Of a DNA stretch of 64,000 nucleotides, positions 17,254-26,977 are shown piece after piece (within the stretch, counting starts at the first letter, position 1; the number at the start of each line of letters is the position of its first letter). A program made the position numbers and the translations under genes. The stretch is from NCBI GenBank assembly GCA_035539175.1, contig DATLIY010000008.1, forward strand, positions 496,001 to 560,000, in the 5' to 3' direction. Below the pieces are notes generated by a model. It saw only the letters and a program-made list of their open reading frames with translations. It was not told the DNA's origin and searched no databases. This DNA comes from Acidisarcina sp. (GTDB lineage Bacteria; Acidobacteriota; Terriglobia; Terriglobales; Acidobacteriaceae).

Positions 17254-18617
17254 ATGGATAGTTTTTCTCCAACGTAAATCCGAATGTCGTGACAACGCAG
17301 GACGAGAAACATCGCGGTTGTGACGAAAATCTCCGTTAGAAGCACAGAGGCACCCGCTCCACGCGCTCCAAATAGATAAATGAGAGGGCCTGCAAGAGAA
17401 ACGTTAAACAACCCCGCGACAATTAATATTTGGCTGAATTGCTTATCAAGGCCGAACGGAATCATCGTCTGAACACCCAGCACGTTGCTTATGGCTAGGA
17501 GGAAAGGCAGGAGCGAGATCCAGCGAATGATCGGGACACTTCCGGTTGCTGCTTGCCCGAAACAGATCAATGCAACAGACCGGGCGAAGAAAAGGAGGAT
17601 GAACGAGCCGAAAAGTGTGATGGTTCCCGTCCACAATAGTATGCGGGAGGTGAAGCGTGCCACTAGATCACGAGAGCGAATTGCCAACGCGTTCACATGT
17701 GGAAACACTGCCTGGCTGATCGGGGCAATGAGACCTAGTGCTGCACGGATCAACTTTTCGGCAGTGCTGAAGTAACCTGCCTGGAGATTCCCGGCGAGGA
17801 GTCCCACTAAGAACACGTTCGTATTCGTGTAAAGGCTCACAGCGGCCTGCGAGATGAACAGATGCCATCCCTCCACCAATGCCAGCCGCAGGTCACCTAA
17901 GGTCGGCCGAACAAAGCGCAGTGGAAATCCCTGGAAGGCAATCCATAGCCCAACCATGCCGCCAACCACTGGCGCAATCGATTGGATTGCGAGAGCCAGG
18001 AGAGCGTCAGAGGGACGATGCACAAAGGCAAATAATGCAATCGCCCCTAATAGCTTAGATACTCCGACAATAGCTGAGATGTACCTCATCTTTTCCATTC
18101 CCTGGTAGAACCAGGTTGGGAATAAAACATTTCCGACCACGGCGGCATAAGCGACAAAGAAAAATGCGCTATCGTGATGGAACCGCGGTACCGAGGTGAT
18201 TACTGCCAACAGGATCAGCGCTCCAACTAGCGCAAGAAATAGTTTGATCACCATTACCGAGCAAAAAATGAGCGAAACACGCGCATGGTTATCGCTCTGA
18301 TTAGCGATGGAGCGGGTTGCTGAGAAGTTGAATCCGTAATCGGTCAGAACCGAGAAGTACTGTGCAAAAGACTGGGCAAAAGCCATCAGGCCATACATAT
18401 CCATTCCCAGGACGCGGACTAAATAGGGTAGTACCGCCAATGGAATGATATAGTTGAGCCCCTGTAGAACATATAGCGATAGAATGCTCTCCGTCAGGCT
18501 ACGGCGTGCGTCAGAGTCGTGTGGCTCCATCATGGGAAGTTGACGAGCATTTTTTGTGTCACAAACTGACACGGAAGCAGGATCTTTCTCGCACGATTCG
18601 CTCACGATATCCTTCAT
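17250..18617 (-). CDS. Wzx-type oligosaccharide flippase
   Basis: The 455-residue polytopic MOP-family protein has a polar N-terminus followed by about twelve helices, with LNYIIPLAVLPYLVRVLGMD and YGLMAFAQSFAQYFSVLTDY near the start, the usual beginning of Wzx/RfbX proteins. It would flip the lipid-linked repeat unit to the periplasm for the Wzy polymerase. A start at 18617 with AAGAG upstream is used; the MM at residues 29-30 is an alternative. It is the first gene of the tight wzx-glf-glycosyltransferase group. Confidence 0.88.
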   Translation of the reverse strand: MKDIVSESCEKDPASVSVCDTKNARQLPMMEPHDSDARRSLTESILSLYVLQGLNYIIPLAVLPYLVRVLGMDMYGLMAFAQSFAQYFSVLTDYGFNFSATRSIANQSDNHARVSLIFCSVMVIKLFLALVGALILLAVITSVPRFHHDSAFFFVAYAAVVGNVLFPTWFYQGMEKMRYISAIVGVSKLLGAIALFAFVHRPSDALLALAIQSIAPVVGGMVGLWIAFQGFPLRFVRPTLGDLRLALVEGWHLFISQAAVSLYTNTNVFLVGLLAGNLQAGYFSTAEKLIRAALGLIAPISQAVFPHVNALAIRSRDLVARFTSRILLWTGTITLFGSFILLFFARSVALICFGQAATGSVPIIRWISLLPFLLAISNVLGVQTMIPFGLDKQFSQILIVAGLFNVSLAGPLIYLFGARGAGASVLLTEIFVTTAMFLVLRCHDIRIYVGEKLSI

Positions 18618-18935
18618 CTCTTAACAAAGAGGACTTTGCTGAGAATTTATAGTCTTACTCCAACTTATGGATCATCCGCGAGATGCTGAAATCCGGATGG
18701 GAGCAAGGCCATGAAAATGCCCCAATCGCGAAAAACAGCATGAACCACGCAGGACCAGGACCGAAAGATACATGCGCCATCCCAGCTATGCGTCAGGCCG
18801 AGCCGTAGGCTAGTTAAATAGGCCACTTCTGGCCGTGGAAATCGTATGATCGCCGCCGTCGAAGATCTATTTTAAGCTAACTCTGCGATTCAAGTGTGAA
18901 TGGCATGCTGCCTAATACGACGATTTCGAACGGCG
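18618..18935. other. Intergenic stretch before wzx
   Basis: No coding frame with family-like sequence is visible. It separates the three-gene upstream block (small protein, methyltransferase, sulfatase-like) from wzx on the same strand, so it probably holds a promoter for wzx. I cannot identify convincing -35 and -10 boxes. Confidence 0.4.
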
Positions 18936-20528
18936 TCACCTCTGCTGCTGGACCCAGGTCTGAAGGCCATCAGACGTGCGAAGCCGATTTTCGATGATGC
19001 CATCGAGTAGCGCGCGCGTATGAATCGCCGCGAACGGGCTAACGATTCGGACTGCCTCCCGCTTATAGGGCATCTTGATGATGTATGCCGGACGGTCGTC
19101 AAACTTACCACCATGGCTGGCTTTCTGCTCTTCAGGAGTCCATTGCAGCGACGAAGACCAGATGAGCTTGGTCCGCCAGGAATGGTCTCCCATCACAATG
19201 ACAGCGGACGAGTCCCACTGTCCATGCTGCTCCAAAAGTTTGCGAACATGGTCAAGGTATTGATCCGCAAGGGCGAGGTTGTCAATGTAGGAAGAATGGG
19301 TGGTGGTGAAAGACCCACTCTTGCGGTCATAGATACCGCCTGGGTGAGGGATCGGCATGTGCAGGAAGGCGAAGTCCAAAGAGGGATCAGCGAGAAGAGT
19401 ATCACCAGCGGCTAGAAGGTCGCGATAATCGGAGATGTGCATCTCTGCTGCGCTGGTTTCAGCGGCTGAGGGACCAGGTCGAAACCGCAGATGCATTAAT
19501 ACAGAAGAAAGGACTTGTCGAAGGGGACTCACAACATTTGCTGGGATAGATTTCTCCGAGGAAATGCTTCCGGGGTATAGGAAGCGAGATGCCCAGGAGC
19601 ACCGATCCAGTACCTGCGAGAGAATGCGGCAATAGGGGTTATACCAGCCGACGACAGCAGTGCTGTAGCCACGATTCAACGCATCCTGAAAGACGGTCTG
19701 GTGGGGATCGAAGGCCTGCCACGCTCCTGATAGCGGGTTGTGCAGGGATTGCAGTTGGCCATCGGCTGAAACGTTGAGTCGATCGACGGGCAAGCCCGTC
19801 ATAAGCGAGGGAACTACCTCTTCGGTAAATATGCCGGCAGGAATTGTATGAGTAAAGATCGTGGATTGCATTGCGAGCCGATCAAATGCCGGAAGTTGCA
19901 GGCGTGGAAAGCGCTGCTCATAGACCTGCTGGTAGGAGAGTTCATCGAACAGTATCCAAACGATGCGCGTTCGTGATGCGGCGCTTCCTGACACGATTTG
20001 CCGTTGGTGTAATTGGGGAGACGAATCCAAATTCCGCGCCTGCCAACCGAACCAAAGTAGCTGAATCAGTACTAGGACTCCAATCGGAGCCGAGGAGCTC
20101 AGTAGAGTTGCCGCGAGACGCTGGACCGAGTTGAAGACGAGATAGAAGCTAGACCGCCGTCCGAGACAAAAAACAGTAGTAGAGAAGACGCACGGCACAA
20201 GCAAGACAGGGAGGCTAATCGATCGTGGCATCATCCACCCCATTAGAGATGCTGTGTTCTTCATTAGCACCCAGGGGAGAAATAAAATGAGGCCCGACCA
20301 TATCGGAATGCGAAAAGAGGTGCACTTTTCAGCGAGCAGTAGGAGTCCAGCCAGCACAATCCATAAAAGACCAACTTCAAGCCCGACAGCGAAAAACAGC
20401 GAGCGTGCTGATCCGCTCAGATGGTAAACCGTATAATGTGTGGGAGAAACGAGTGGACCAGTGAGGAAGAGCGTACAAAGAGTGGCTGTGCCAAACGCCA
20501 CGATGGCTGGATGAGTGAACTTCTTCAC
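18936..20528 (-). CDS. Membrane sulfatase/alkaline phosphatase-superfamily protein
   Basis: The 530-residue protein has an N-terminal membrane domain with about five or six helices (residues 1-190) and a C-terminal extracytoplasmic sulfatase-fold domain. It shows IVWILFDELS as the first metal-binding strand, then TIPAGIFTEEVVPSLMTGLP around the expected nucleophile, then FAFLHMPIPHPGG and VIVMGDHSW as the metal ligands. Related proteins add or remove phospho- or sulfo-groups on lipids and glycans. The start is a GTG two bases after the methyltransferase stop, with AAGAAGG six bases upstream; the longer open frame would lie inside the methyltransferase gene. Confidence 0.78.
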   Translation of the reverse strand: MKKFTHPAIVAFGTATLCTLFLTGPLVSPTHYTVYHLSGSARSLFFAVGLEVGLLWIVLAGLLLLAEKCTSFRIPIWSGLILFLPWVLMKNTASLMGWMMPRSISLPVLLVPCVFSTTVFCLGRRSSFYLVFNSVQRLAATLLSSSAPIGVLVLIQLLWFGWQARNLDSSPQLHQRQIVSGSAASRTRIVWILFDELSYQQVYEQRFPRLQLPAFDRLAMQSTIFTHTIPAGIFTEEVVPSLMTGLPVDRLNVSADGQLQSLHNPLSGAWQAFDPHQTVFQDALNRGYSTAVVGWYNPYCRILSQVLDRCSWASRFLYPGSISSEKSIPANVVSPLRQVLSSVLMHLRFRPGPSAAETSAAEMHISDYRDLLAAGDTLLADPSLDFAFLHMPIPHPGGIYDRKSGSFTTTHSSYIDNLALADQYLDHVRKLLEQHGQWDSSAVIVMGDHSWRTKLIWSSSLQWTPEEQKASHGGKFDDRPAYIIKMPYKREAVRIVSPFAAIHTRALLDGIIENRLRTSDGLQTWVQQQR

Positions 20529-20530
20529 GA

Positions 20531-21925
20531 CTACCTTCTTTGGAAATGTATGAGGATGCGGTTGTTTGCCAGCTTGGTCTCTGCAACCACGGTGAAGTAC
20601 TTTGCAAAAGCGGCGCGGAAGGTAGCTTCTGTAATGTGCGCATAGAGAGCGCCACGACCACGAAGAAGTTCTTGAAACTTTGCATCGCTCGGCGGCACCC
20701 ACTCGACGATGAGGTCGCGCGTGGTAATGTTGCTGCAAAGGGCGGCGATTTGCTCCAGCGGCACCTGACTTCGCAGAAGAAGATGATGCAGCACGGCCAG
20801 CATCATCACCATGTTGAAGTGCCCATCACAACGATCGAGGAATGACGCGCTTTCGCGGTTTTCCCATCCCGCAGCGGGCGTAGGATGCGAAAGGTCAACA
20901 CAGAGTGGGAGGATGTTTTTCCCGCTACTGCCCAGGTTCGTGCAAAGTTGATCTACCGTTTGGAGATCGGTGTCGATGGCCACAACTTCTGCGCCTGCAT
21001 CCGCAGCGAGCGCAGAATAGATGCCGGTGTTCGAGCCGACATCCAGAACTCGCTCGGGTTTGCTCGCGGCCAAAGTGCGAACGACAAAATCCCGCTTCCC
21101 CGCGTGATCCTCCGCGCTGTAATGGGTTGCAGTCTGGGCATAGTCCGACCAGGTAGACGCGTGACAGGAAGGAGTGACCTTCCGCATACCGCTCAGCAAC
21201 CGGTCGAGAGTCTTGAGAATGACCTGCTTCGCAATGTCCGCATCTTTCATGGAAGGGGCGGCAAGGTTGGCAGTCCCGATGCTTGTCCGTCCTGCTAGGA
21301 GCATCGGCAGCGTGACGGCCGATAGGGCGGGTTGGCGCAACCGCATGTGCCAGGGGAGGGCGGAATATATTTCTTCCGGCTCATAACCGTCCCGGCGTAA
21401 AAGAGTCGCATTGAGGGGCCAGCCAAGCCTTTGGTACGCCAGCATGGGTAGCAGGAAGGTCCGGACAAATTGCCCGTAAGCGAGCCAGATTGGCTGATGC
21501 GGTTCTGCGCGGCGGATGGAAAGCACGTCGACAAACACCGGTTGCATGCCCCGGAAAAGGATGTTGAGAGGCGTTGCATCCTGAAGAATCCAGCCTTCCC
21601 TTATCAGGTCACCGCAGAGACTAAGCGTCAGTTCCGCAGCGGCTAGCCACAGCTTAGGTGGCCACTCCCACGGATAAGTGCGGAAAGAGATGAGGGGGTG
21701 ACGAAGCATCATTCCCTGGACACCAGGCGAAGAGGCGACGATGTCGCTGGCTACAAGCTTTCCCTGCGCGACAAGAGCGGTGGCCAGCGGCGTCCGCAGG
21801 AAGGCGATCATCTCCGTGCCATGAGGAGCATAGATGCTGCGGTATGCTCCATCGTGCCTTATCTCCACGCTACCCGCGGGGTCACGAAAGGTGTGGAATC
21901 GAGGCGAAGTATTCAACTCCGCCAT
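20531..21925 (-). CDS. Class I SAM-dependent methyltransferase, two-domain
   Basis: This is a 464-residue protein. The C-terminal part has the SAM motif VLDVGSNTGIYSALAADAGA and AIDTD. The N-terminal part (about residues 1-230) has GWILQDATPLNILFRG and PVFVDVLS, a segment reminiscent of kinase-like catalytic loops found in NoeA-like methyltransferases of polysaccharide clusters. It may modify the glycan, but the target is unknown. It sits between a small membrane protein (1 base) and the sulfatase-like gene (2 bases), a clear three-gene operon. Confidence 0.8.
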   Translation of the reverse strand: MAELNTSPRFHTFRDPAGSVEIRHDGAYRSIYAPHGTEMIAFLRTPLATALVAQGKLVASDIVASSPGVQGMMLRHPLISFRTYPWEWPPKLWLAAAELTLSLCGDLIREGWILQDATPLNILFRGMQPVFVDVLSIRRAEPHQPIWLAYGQFVRTFLLPMLAYQRLGWPLNATLLRRDGYEPEEIYSALPWHMRLRQPALSAVTLPMLLAGRTSIGTANLAAPSMKDADIAKQVILKTLDRLLSGMRKVTPSCHASTWSDYAQTATHYSAEDHAGKRDFVVRTLAASKPERVLDVGSNTGIYSALAADAGAEVVAIDTDLQTVDQLCTNLGSSGKNILPLCVDLSHPTPAAGWENRESASFLDRCDGHFNMVMMLAVLHHLLLRSQVPLEQIAALCSNITTRDLIVEWVPPSDAKFQELLRGRGALYAHITEATFRAAFAKYFTVVAETKLANNRILIHFQRR

Positions 21926-21926
21926 A

Positions 21927-22157
21927 TCAGTGAAACTCTTTCGGAGGAGCCGTCTCGCCGTGTTCTGATTTTGTAAAAAGCGCCTTTAAGCGCCGACGAA
22001 AATAAAATGCCGCACCTGTGACCAGGGCACTAACACTCTGGAACATGAGGAGACTCGAACCCGGGTCCACATAGGCATATGCTCGTTTTTCACAACTAAG
22101 GCTAAGGCAAAGGAATAAGGCAAATGTCACAAGTGCATATCGCAGTTTCAAAATCAT
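21927..22157 (-). CDS. Small membrane protein with AYVDPGSS motif
   Basis: This 76-residue protein has an N-terminal signal-like helix (LRYALVTFALFLCLSLSC), the motif AYVDPGSSLLMFQ at the end of the signal region, a second helix, and a basic-polar tail. Short proteins of the form YxDPGxGS are common beside bacterial polysaccharide genes; their role is not known to me. The ATG at 22157 is preceded by GAGGAA at eight bases. A TTG at 22169 would add four residues. It opens the methyltransferase/sulfatase operon. Confidence 0.65.
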   Translation of the reverse strand: MILKLRYALVTFALFLCLSLSCEKRAYAYVDPGSSLLMFQSVSALVTGAAFYFRRRLKALFTKSEHGETAPPKEFH

Positions 22158-22169
22158 CAAATTCCTCAA

Positions 22170-22812
22170 AGCAAAAAGAGGTGCGCTTTTTGGCTAAGTG
22201 TTTGATTGGTTAGACCGGAAACCTGCTCAAAAAGTTGCGGTGGGCTCCTTTTGGAGCTGCCAATCAAACCCGTTGACCAATCAAATCCGTTGACCAATCA
22301 AATCCGTTGACCAATCAAGATCGTTGACCAATCAAGATCGTAGATCCGAAATAGATCTGACCGTTCGACTGCATCGGCGACGCGGGAGTTCGTTGTCCCG
22401 GATGTACTCAGATTTCCGATATGGGAATTCGGAACGCGCCTCAGCGCCTGAACAGTCAGCCCACAGAGCGCCTTATATGGATGGCAACAAAGCCCGGCGC
22501 GGGATCGATACCGATCGGCGTATTCGTGCAGCAGCCGGGAGGGATCAGTAAGGCTCGAATCGCTTCCGCTTGCTCATGATCGGGGCAATTGCGGTTGGCT
22601 ACGCCGGCGAGGAACAAGACATTGCCTGAGCACATGGCGGAGATGCAATCGACGATTGACATTCGGCTGAGATCGGCGCCTGCCTGGTCAACTGGTCATC
22701 CTCCCCCAAAGATTCCGATTCTTGAGCTTCTTCCTGTCGGGCCCATTCTTCGGAAACGAATTCCATCCCGGATTCACTATCTGGACCTGAAGGTAACGAG
22801 AGAGAGGACTTC
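22170..22812. other. Divergent intergenic region with a repeat array
   Basis: It separates the polysaccharide operon from the copper-radical oxidase. It holds the 17-mer array (22260-22344), one inverted copy of its core (22201-22210) and a short hairpin GCTCC-TTTT-GGAGC (22244-22257). Two short open frames on the minus strand (ending at 22456 and 22599) lack ribosome-binding sites and family resemblance and are not called. The ribosome-binding site of the oxidase (AGAGAGG) is at 22801-22807. Confidence 0.6.
22260..22344 (+). repeat. Five tandem 17-bp repeats, CCAATCAAAnCCGTTGA type
   Basis: Units start at 22260, 22277, 22294, 22311 and 22328. The second and third are identical; the first differs at one base, and the fourth and fifth have AAGATCG in the middle. 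The decamer TTTGATTGGT at 22201-22210 is the exact reverse complement of the ACCAATCAAA made at the unit junctions, so the array could pair with it or bind the same factor in both directions. Confidence 0.9.
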
Positions 22813-25800
22813 ATGCCCCATACATGGCAGCCGCCCTTCGATCCACAGGCCTCCGAGAGCGATGACAACAAGAAGGCTCTTGCAGTCCACATTGCTCTTT
22901 TGCCAAGAGGTTCAATGGGCTCTCTGGTTTACTTTTCGGGTAATCGCTGGGACACGGGAAATCATCGCGCGGGGAATGTGGATCACGCCGTGTTGTTCGA
23001 TTACGGCAGTCGATCCGTGATACGGCCGGGATCTCCGCAGGGGGCGGGTGGTCTCGATCCAAACAATTATTACGATCTGTTCTGCAGCGGCCACGCTCTG
23101 CTCGCCGATGGACGCCTGATGGTGGCGGGTGGAACCAGCGCAATGGCCGTGGACTCGACAAATCCGCACAATGGCCACTGGGGCGGACTGCGCGAGGCGT
23201 TTGTCTTCGACCCTGCGGCTTCCCCACCGTGGCAGCGCATCGCGGACATGAACACATGTCCCGTCGCGGGTTTTGAAGGACAAGGGGGCGGCCGCTGGTA
23301 TCCAAGTCTGATTACACTCCCGGACGGGTCGGTTCTCGCATTGTGCGGCCATCCGCGAATCTTTAATAGCAGCTTCGACGAGGCCGACCCAGCAACCTAT
23401 CCATCGACGGAAGACGATCCGCGCCACGACAACAACTCACCGGACCGATACCGGCCTTGCATCAACAACTGGGAACAGCTTAACCCCGCGGGGCTGGGTG
23501 AGGGTTTTCAGCATGACTTCGCCGTCTTCTATCCGCGCGCACACGTGCTGCCTTCAGGACTGCTGCTAATCGTTCAGCCTCTATACAACAATGTCGACTC
23601 AATCGATCCGACATTGACCTGGGCGCTCAAATCCATTGTCTACGATCCTGATGGTCAAACCGTTATCGCTGGATTCCCCGGTCCGCAGGTAATCGAGGGC
23701 GACTATCTCAATCCAGGATATGCGGCACAGCCGACTACGTCGGTTCTGTTACCACTGATGCCCGAGCAAGACTACAAGGCGACGGCTCTTGTGTGTGGCG
23801 GAGTAAAAGCGGCCACGGCAACGGTCGTAGCAGGCAGCGAAGGCTCCTCCGCCTGGACAGCGACTTCGGCGCGGCAGGCGTTTTACTCGCAGGCCGGTAC
23901 GATGGTTATTCCTCCGCGTGCCCATTCGGTTGCGACGTTGTTGCCCACCGGCGAGGTTTTCGTTTCCGGCGGCATCAATCAATGGGCCGCGAATCCTCCC
24001 GCAGGACAGAGCTTCGATCAAGCCTTCGCCGTCCTCGTGCCCGAAATTTATAACGCAGCTACCGATTCGTGGACCGCTTTGACCGATGCGCCCGCCACGG
24101 TGCCCCGCGGCTACCATTCAGTAGCTTTGTTGATGCCGGACGGCCGCGTGCTGACCACCGGGTCGGAGAAGAACAATATCTTCGGAGCTCCCAGTTCGGA
24201 GTTTCGTATGGAGATTTTCGAGCCCGACTACATCGCTTCTCCGAACCGGATGACGATCACTCACAATCCTCCCAGCGTCAGTTATGGGGATACTTTTCAG
24301 GTTCATTACCAGCTAAGCCCCGGAACCACCTTTCCGACTGTTGCACGAGTGGCCGTAATCCGGTACGGCTCGGTCACGCATGCCTTCAACTACGACCAGC
24401 GCTACGTGGGCCTCGAATTCCAGGTCGTCGGCGCTGGCCTTTTGCAGGTGGTTGCTCCGCCCAATGCCGCGGTTGCGCCTCCGGGCTACTACATGCTCTG
24501 GCTGCTCGACAGCGGCGGTCGCCCTTGTGTGCAAGCGGGCGTATTGCGGATCGGCTCCCAGCGCATGTACGCGGAGATGGACAAGTCCGTCATCTCAATC
24601 TACGACGTCCAGGCAAACCAAATACCAATCTTCAACACAACGACTTATACGCGCGCTTTCTACGCGGTCTTCGACGGGTTCATCGCAAATGAAATCGACG
24701 CGCTTTCGGTGAGCGCGACGTTCTCGCAGGCCGGCATATCCGCGGTCCTCTCATCCTCCTGGCCTGTTCCCAACCCCGCGCTTGAGAATCCGGACGCGCC
24801 GCAACTCATTCAGCGCACGATCTATGCCTTTGATCTCATGTTCGAAGGCACCGACGCCTTCAATGGAATGTCGGGCGCCGACTCCATCCGATCCGTGGAT
24901 GTCCATATCGCGGCGGGCGATTATCAGTGCTCTTCAAAGCTTGAATTGGTGATGGAACCGAGCCCGTTCATGCTCGACGGAGATCCCTCCTGGTTGAGCG
25001 AAGATATACGGGTCTTCCAGGTGACGCCGCAAAGTTCGTCATCCTATTTCCCGGGGTCTTCATGGACCAACCCCACCGACTACATCGCGCAGATGCTGAC
25101 TTGGCTGAATGAGGATATATCTCGCGGTGAAAACCTCTTCTCGATTCTCACGACAGATGAGCAACTGAGCGCGCTGAGCCTGCTGCCCACCACGGACGGG
25201 ACACCGACCGGAACGCCAATCTACAACTTCGCGCTCGCTCGCGTGCGGCTGGATAGCAAGACGCAACAGGCGAGGTTTGTCCGGGTTCTCTTCCGGCTAT
25301 TTCGAACGCAGCGGCCGTCCCTCAACTACAACACGGCAACAATCTATCGACGCGCCGTCAGCCCGATTATGGAATCTGGCAGCGAAGTGACCGAGGATGC
25401 GATTCCCCTGCTCGGCGTGGAGACTCCGGATATCATCTCCATCCCATTCTTCGCCAACCCGCGAAACTCAGCCACCCAGGACATGGCGCAACAGGCGGAT
25501 GCACCGAATCTGCTGACCTTGCCCGCTGGCGGTGGGGAACAGGTGCGCTTCTTCGGCTGCTGGCTCGACATCAATCAGCCGACCCAGAAGCGATTTCCGC
25601 GCTATCCAGGCTCGGCGACTACCTTCGGCGGCGTTCCAGCCGGCGATCTTCTCAGTATTCAAGAGCTAATCACGGGGTTCCATCAATGCCTGGTTGCAGA
25701 GGTTCATTACAAACTCGACCCGGCTTCCCCGGATCTTCCGCTTCCAGGCGACTCGCCTTCGAGCACAGACAAGCTCTCGCAACGCAACCTCGCCTTCACT

Positions 25801-26691
25801 ACATCCTCCAATCCAGGCGTTACCGCGACGCGGACTATTCAACACTCCTTTGAGTTGAAAATCAGCGCTGGCGCAACTGGGCTCGGGGTGAGTTCAACTG
25901 GGGGCAGGAGATTTTCCCGCAATCGACTACCCGGCATCGATGCCCTTGTTCTTTGGTGGAACACTATCCCGCGCGATGCGGTTGCGGACGTATATCTTCC
26001 GAATATTTCGGTAGCTGAGATTCTGGCATTGATACCCTCGACCTACGCACAAACTTTGATTGCGCTAGACGACCACACTCTGCGCTGCATCGGCCTCGGT
26101 GATTGTTCAGTAATTCCTCTGCCGGAGTCTGTTCGCGGCCGGACCGTTCCCGGTCTGCTCACAGTCCGTCTGCCACTCGGGGTGAAGCACGGTCACGTTT
26201 ACCAGCTCATCGGTCAGCAATTTGCCGGGACGCAGCAGATCTCGGGTGCTTTCGAAATACGTGTTCTAGTCGACAAGGATAAGTCCAAACTACTCGTCGA
26301 AGATAAGGACAGCCTGGCTATCCTAATGCACTCGCTTGCCCTCACACCGACAAGCGACCGCTGGTTTCCAATCCTCACGCGAATGGTCGCTGAGCTCTCC
26401 GATCGCGTAAAGGCTTTGGGAGGGAATCCCAGCACAGTCTTGCCTTCTCCCTGGGGAGCGGGACCGCATCGCCCCATCGTGATACATGGTCCCAAAGAAA
26501 GGGGCTGCAAACCACCGAGATACCCAAAACATCCGGAACCCGCGGACGAACCATGTCAGGAACCCTGCCATGAGACGTGCAACGAAGATTCCGTCCGCGT
26601 CAGCGGAGAGATCGTCCTGCCGGTAGGAACCGAAGTGGACATGCACATCGACGCAAAAATCTCTGTGCGCGCACGCAAGTCACCGAGCTAG
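22813..26691 (+). CDS. Giant copper-radical oxidase (glyoxal/galactose oxidase-like)
   Basis: The 1292-residue protein carries, in residues about 20-570, a kelch-type propeller with all active-site residues of the copper-radical oxidases: Cys91 (FCSGH) for the thioether link to Tyr163 (GRWYPS), Tyr434-His435 (PRGYHS) and His523 (VTHAFNYDQRY). These enzymes oxidise aldehydes or primary alcohols and release H2O2. A galactose-oxidase-like Ig domain follows (about 480-580). Residues 580-1292 are unrecognised and end in a Pro/Cys-rich stretch (DEPCQEPCHETCNED) and an acidic beta-rich tail. No signal peptide is visible after the ATG chosen by AGAGAGG, which is odd for a family that is usually secreted. 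Confidence 0.85.
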   Translation: MPHTWQPPFDPQASESDDNKKALAVHIALLPRGSMGSLVYFSGNRWDTGNHRAGNVDHAVLFDYGSRSVIRPGSPQGAGGLDPNNYYDLFCSGHALLADGRLMVAGGTSAMAVDSTNPHNGHWGGLREAFVFDPAASPPWQRIADMNTCPVAGFEGQGGGRWYPSLITLPDGSVLALCGHPRIFNSSFDEADPATYPSTEDDPRHDNNSPDRYRPCINNWEQLNPAGLGEGFQHDFAVFYPRAHVLPSGLLLIVQPLYNNVDSIDPTLTWALKSIVYDPDGQTVIAGFPGPQVIEGDYLNPGYAAQPTTSVLLPLMPEQDYKATALVCGGVKAATATVVAGSEGSSAWTATSARQAFYSQAGTMVIPPRAHSVATLLPTGEVFVSGGINQWAANPPAGQSFDQAFAVLVPEIYNAATDSWTALTDAPATVPRGYHSVALLMPDGRVLTTGSEKNNIFGAPSSEFRMEIFEPDYIASPNRMTITHNPPSVSYGDTFQVHYQLSPGTTFPTVARVAVIRYGSVTHAFNYDQRYVGLEFQVVGAGLLQVVAPPNAAVAPPGYYMLWLLDSGGRPCVQAGVLRIGSQRMYAEMDKSVISIYDVQANQIPIFNTTTYTRAFYAVFDGFIANEIDALSVSATFSQAGISAVLSSSWPVPNPALENPDAPQLIQRTIYAFDLMFEGTDAFNGMSGADSIRSVDVHIAAGDYQCSSKLELVMEPSPFMLDGDPSWLSEDIRVFQVTPQSSSSYFPGSSWTNPTDYIAQMLTWLNEDISRGENLFSILTTDEQLSALSLLPTTDGTPTGTPIYNFALARVRLDSKTQQARFVRVLFRLFRTQRPSLNYNTATIYRRAVSPIMESGSEVTEDAIPLLGVETPDIISIPFFANPRNSATQDMAQQADAPNLLTLPAGGGEQVRFFGCWLDINQPTQKRFPRYPGSATTFGGVPAGDLLSIQELITGFHQCLVAEVHYKLDPASPDLPLPGDSPSSTDKLSQRNLAFTTSSNPGVTATRTIQHSFELKISAGATGLGVSSTGGRRFSRNRLPGIDALVLWWNTIPRDAVADVYLPNISVAEILALIPSTYAQTLIALDDHTLRCIGLGDCSVIPLPESVRGRTVPGLLTVRLPLGVKHGHVYQLIGQQFAGTQQISGAFEIRVLVDKDKSKLLVEDKDSLAILMHSLALTPTSDRWFPILTRMVAELSDRVKALGGNPSTVLPSPWGAGPHRPIVIHGPKERGCKPPRYPKHPEPADEPCQEPCHETCNEDSVRVSGEIVLPVGTEVDMHIDAKISVRARKSPS

Positions 26692-26977
26692 GATTTATCC
26701 GCCCCGTGATCAGGAAACTTCAACGCCAGCATTCGTGCTGTGACTGTATCAACCAGACTTGGCTCGAAGACTGTCCGCAAAGCCATGATCACTTCGACTC
26801 CGTGCTCTGTAACAGTCTTCAGCCCCACAGCATTCCGGAGCACAACGCCCATAGGTTACGTTCGTTTCCTTGACAATCCAAAATCGCCGCACATACTCTT
26901 TTCGCGCGCATGGAATCGTTTCCATTGCGTCTGCTATTCGCATTGCAGATCCCAATCCCCCCTGCAAAGGAAGAGCT

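Noticed and set aside
22260-22344. The 17-mer array as a CRISPR
   Set aside because: Units are directly joined with no spacers and no cas genes are near.
22456-22892. Two minus-strand open frames upstream of the copper-radical oxidase
   Set aside because: No ribosome-binding site, no codon bias, and one begins exactly opposite the oxidase start codon; no family resemblance.
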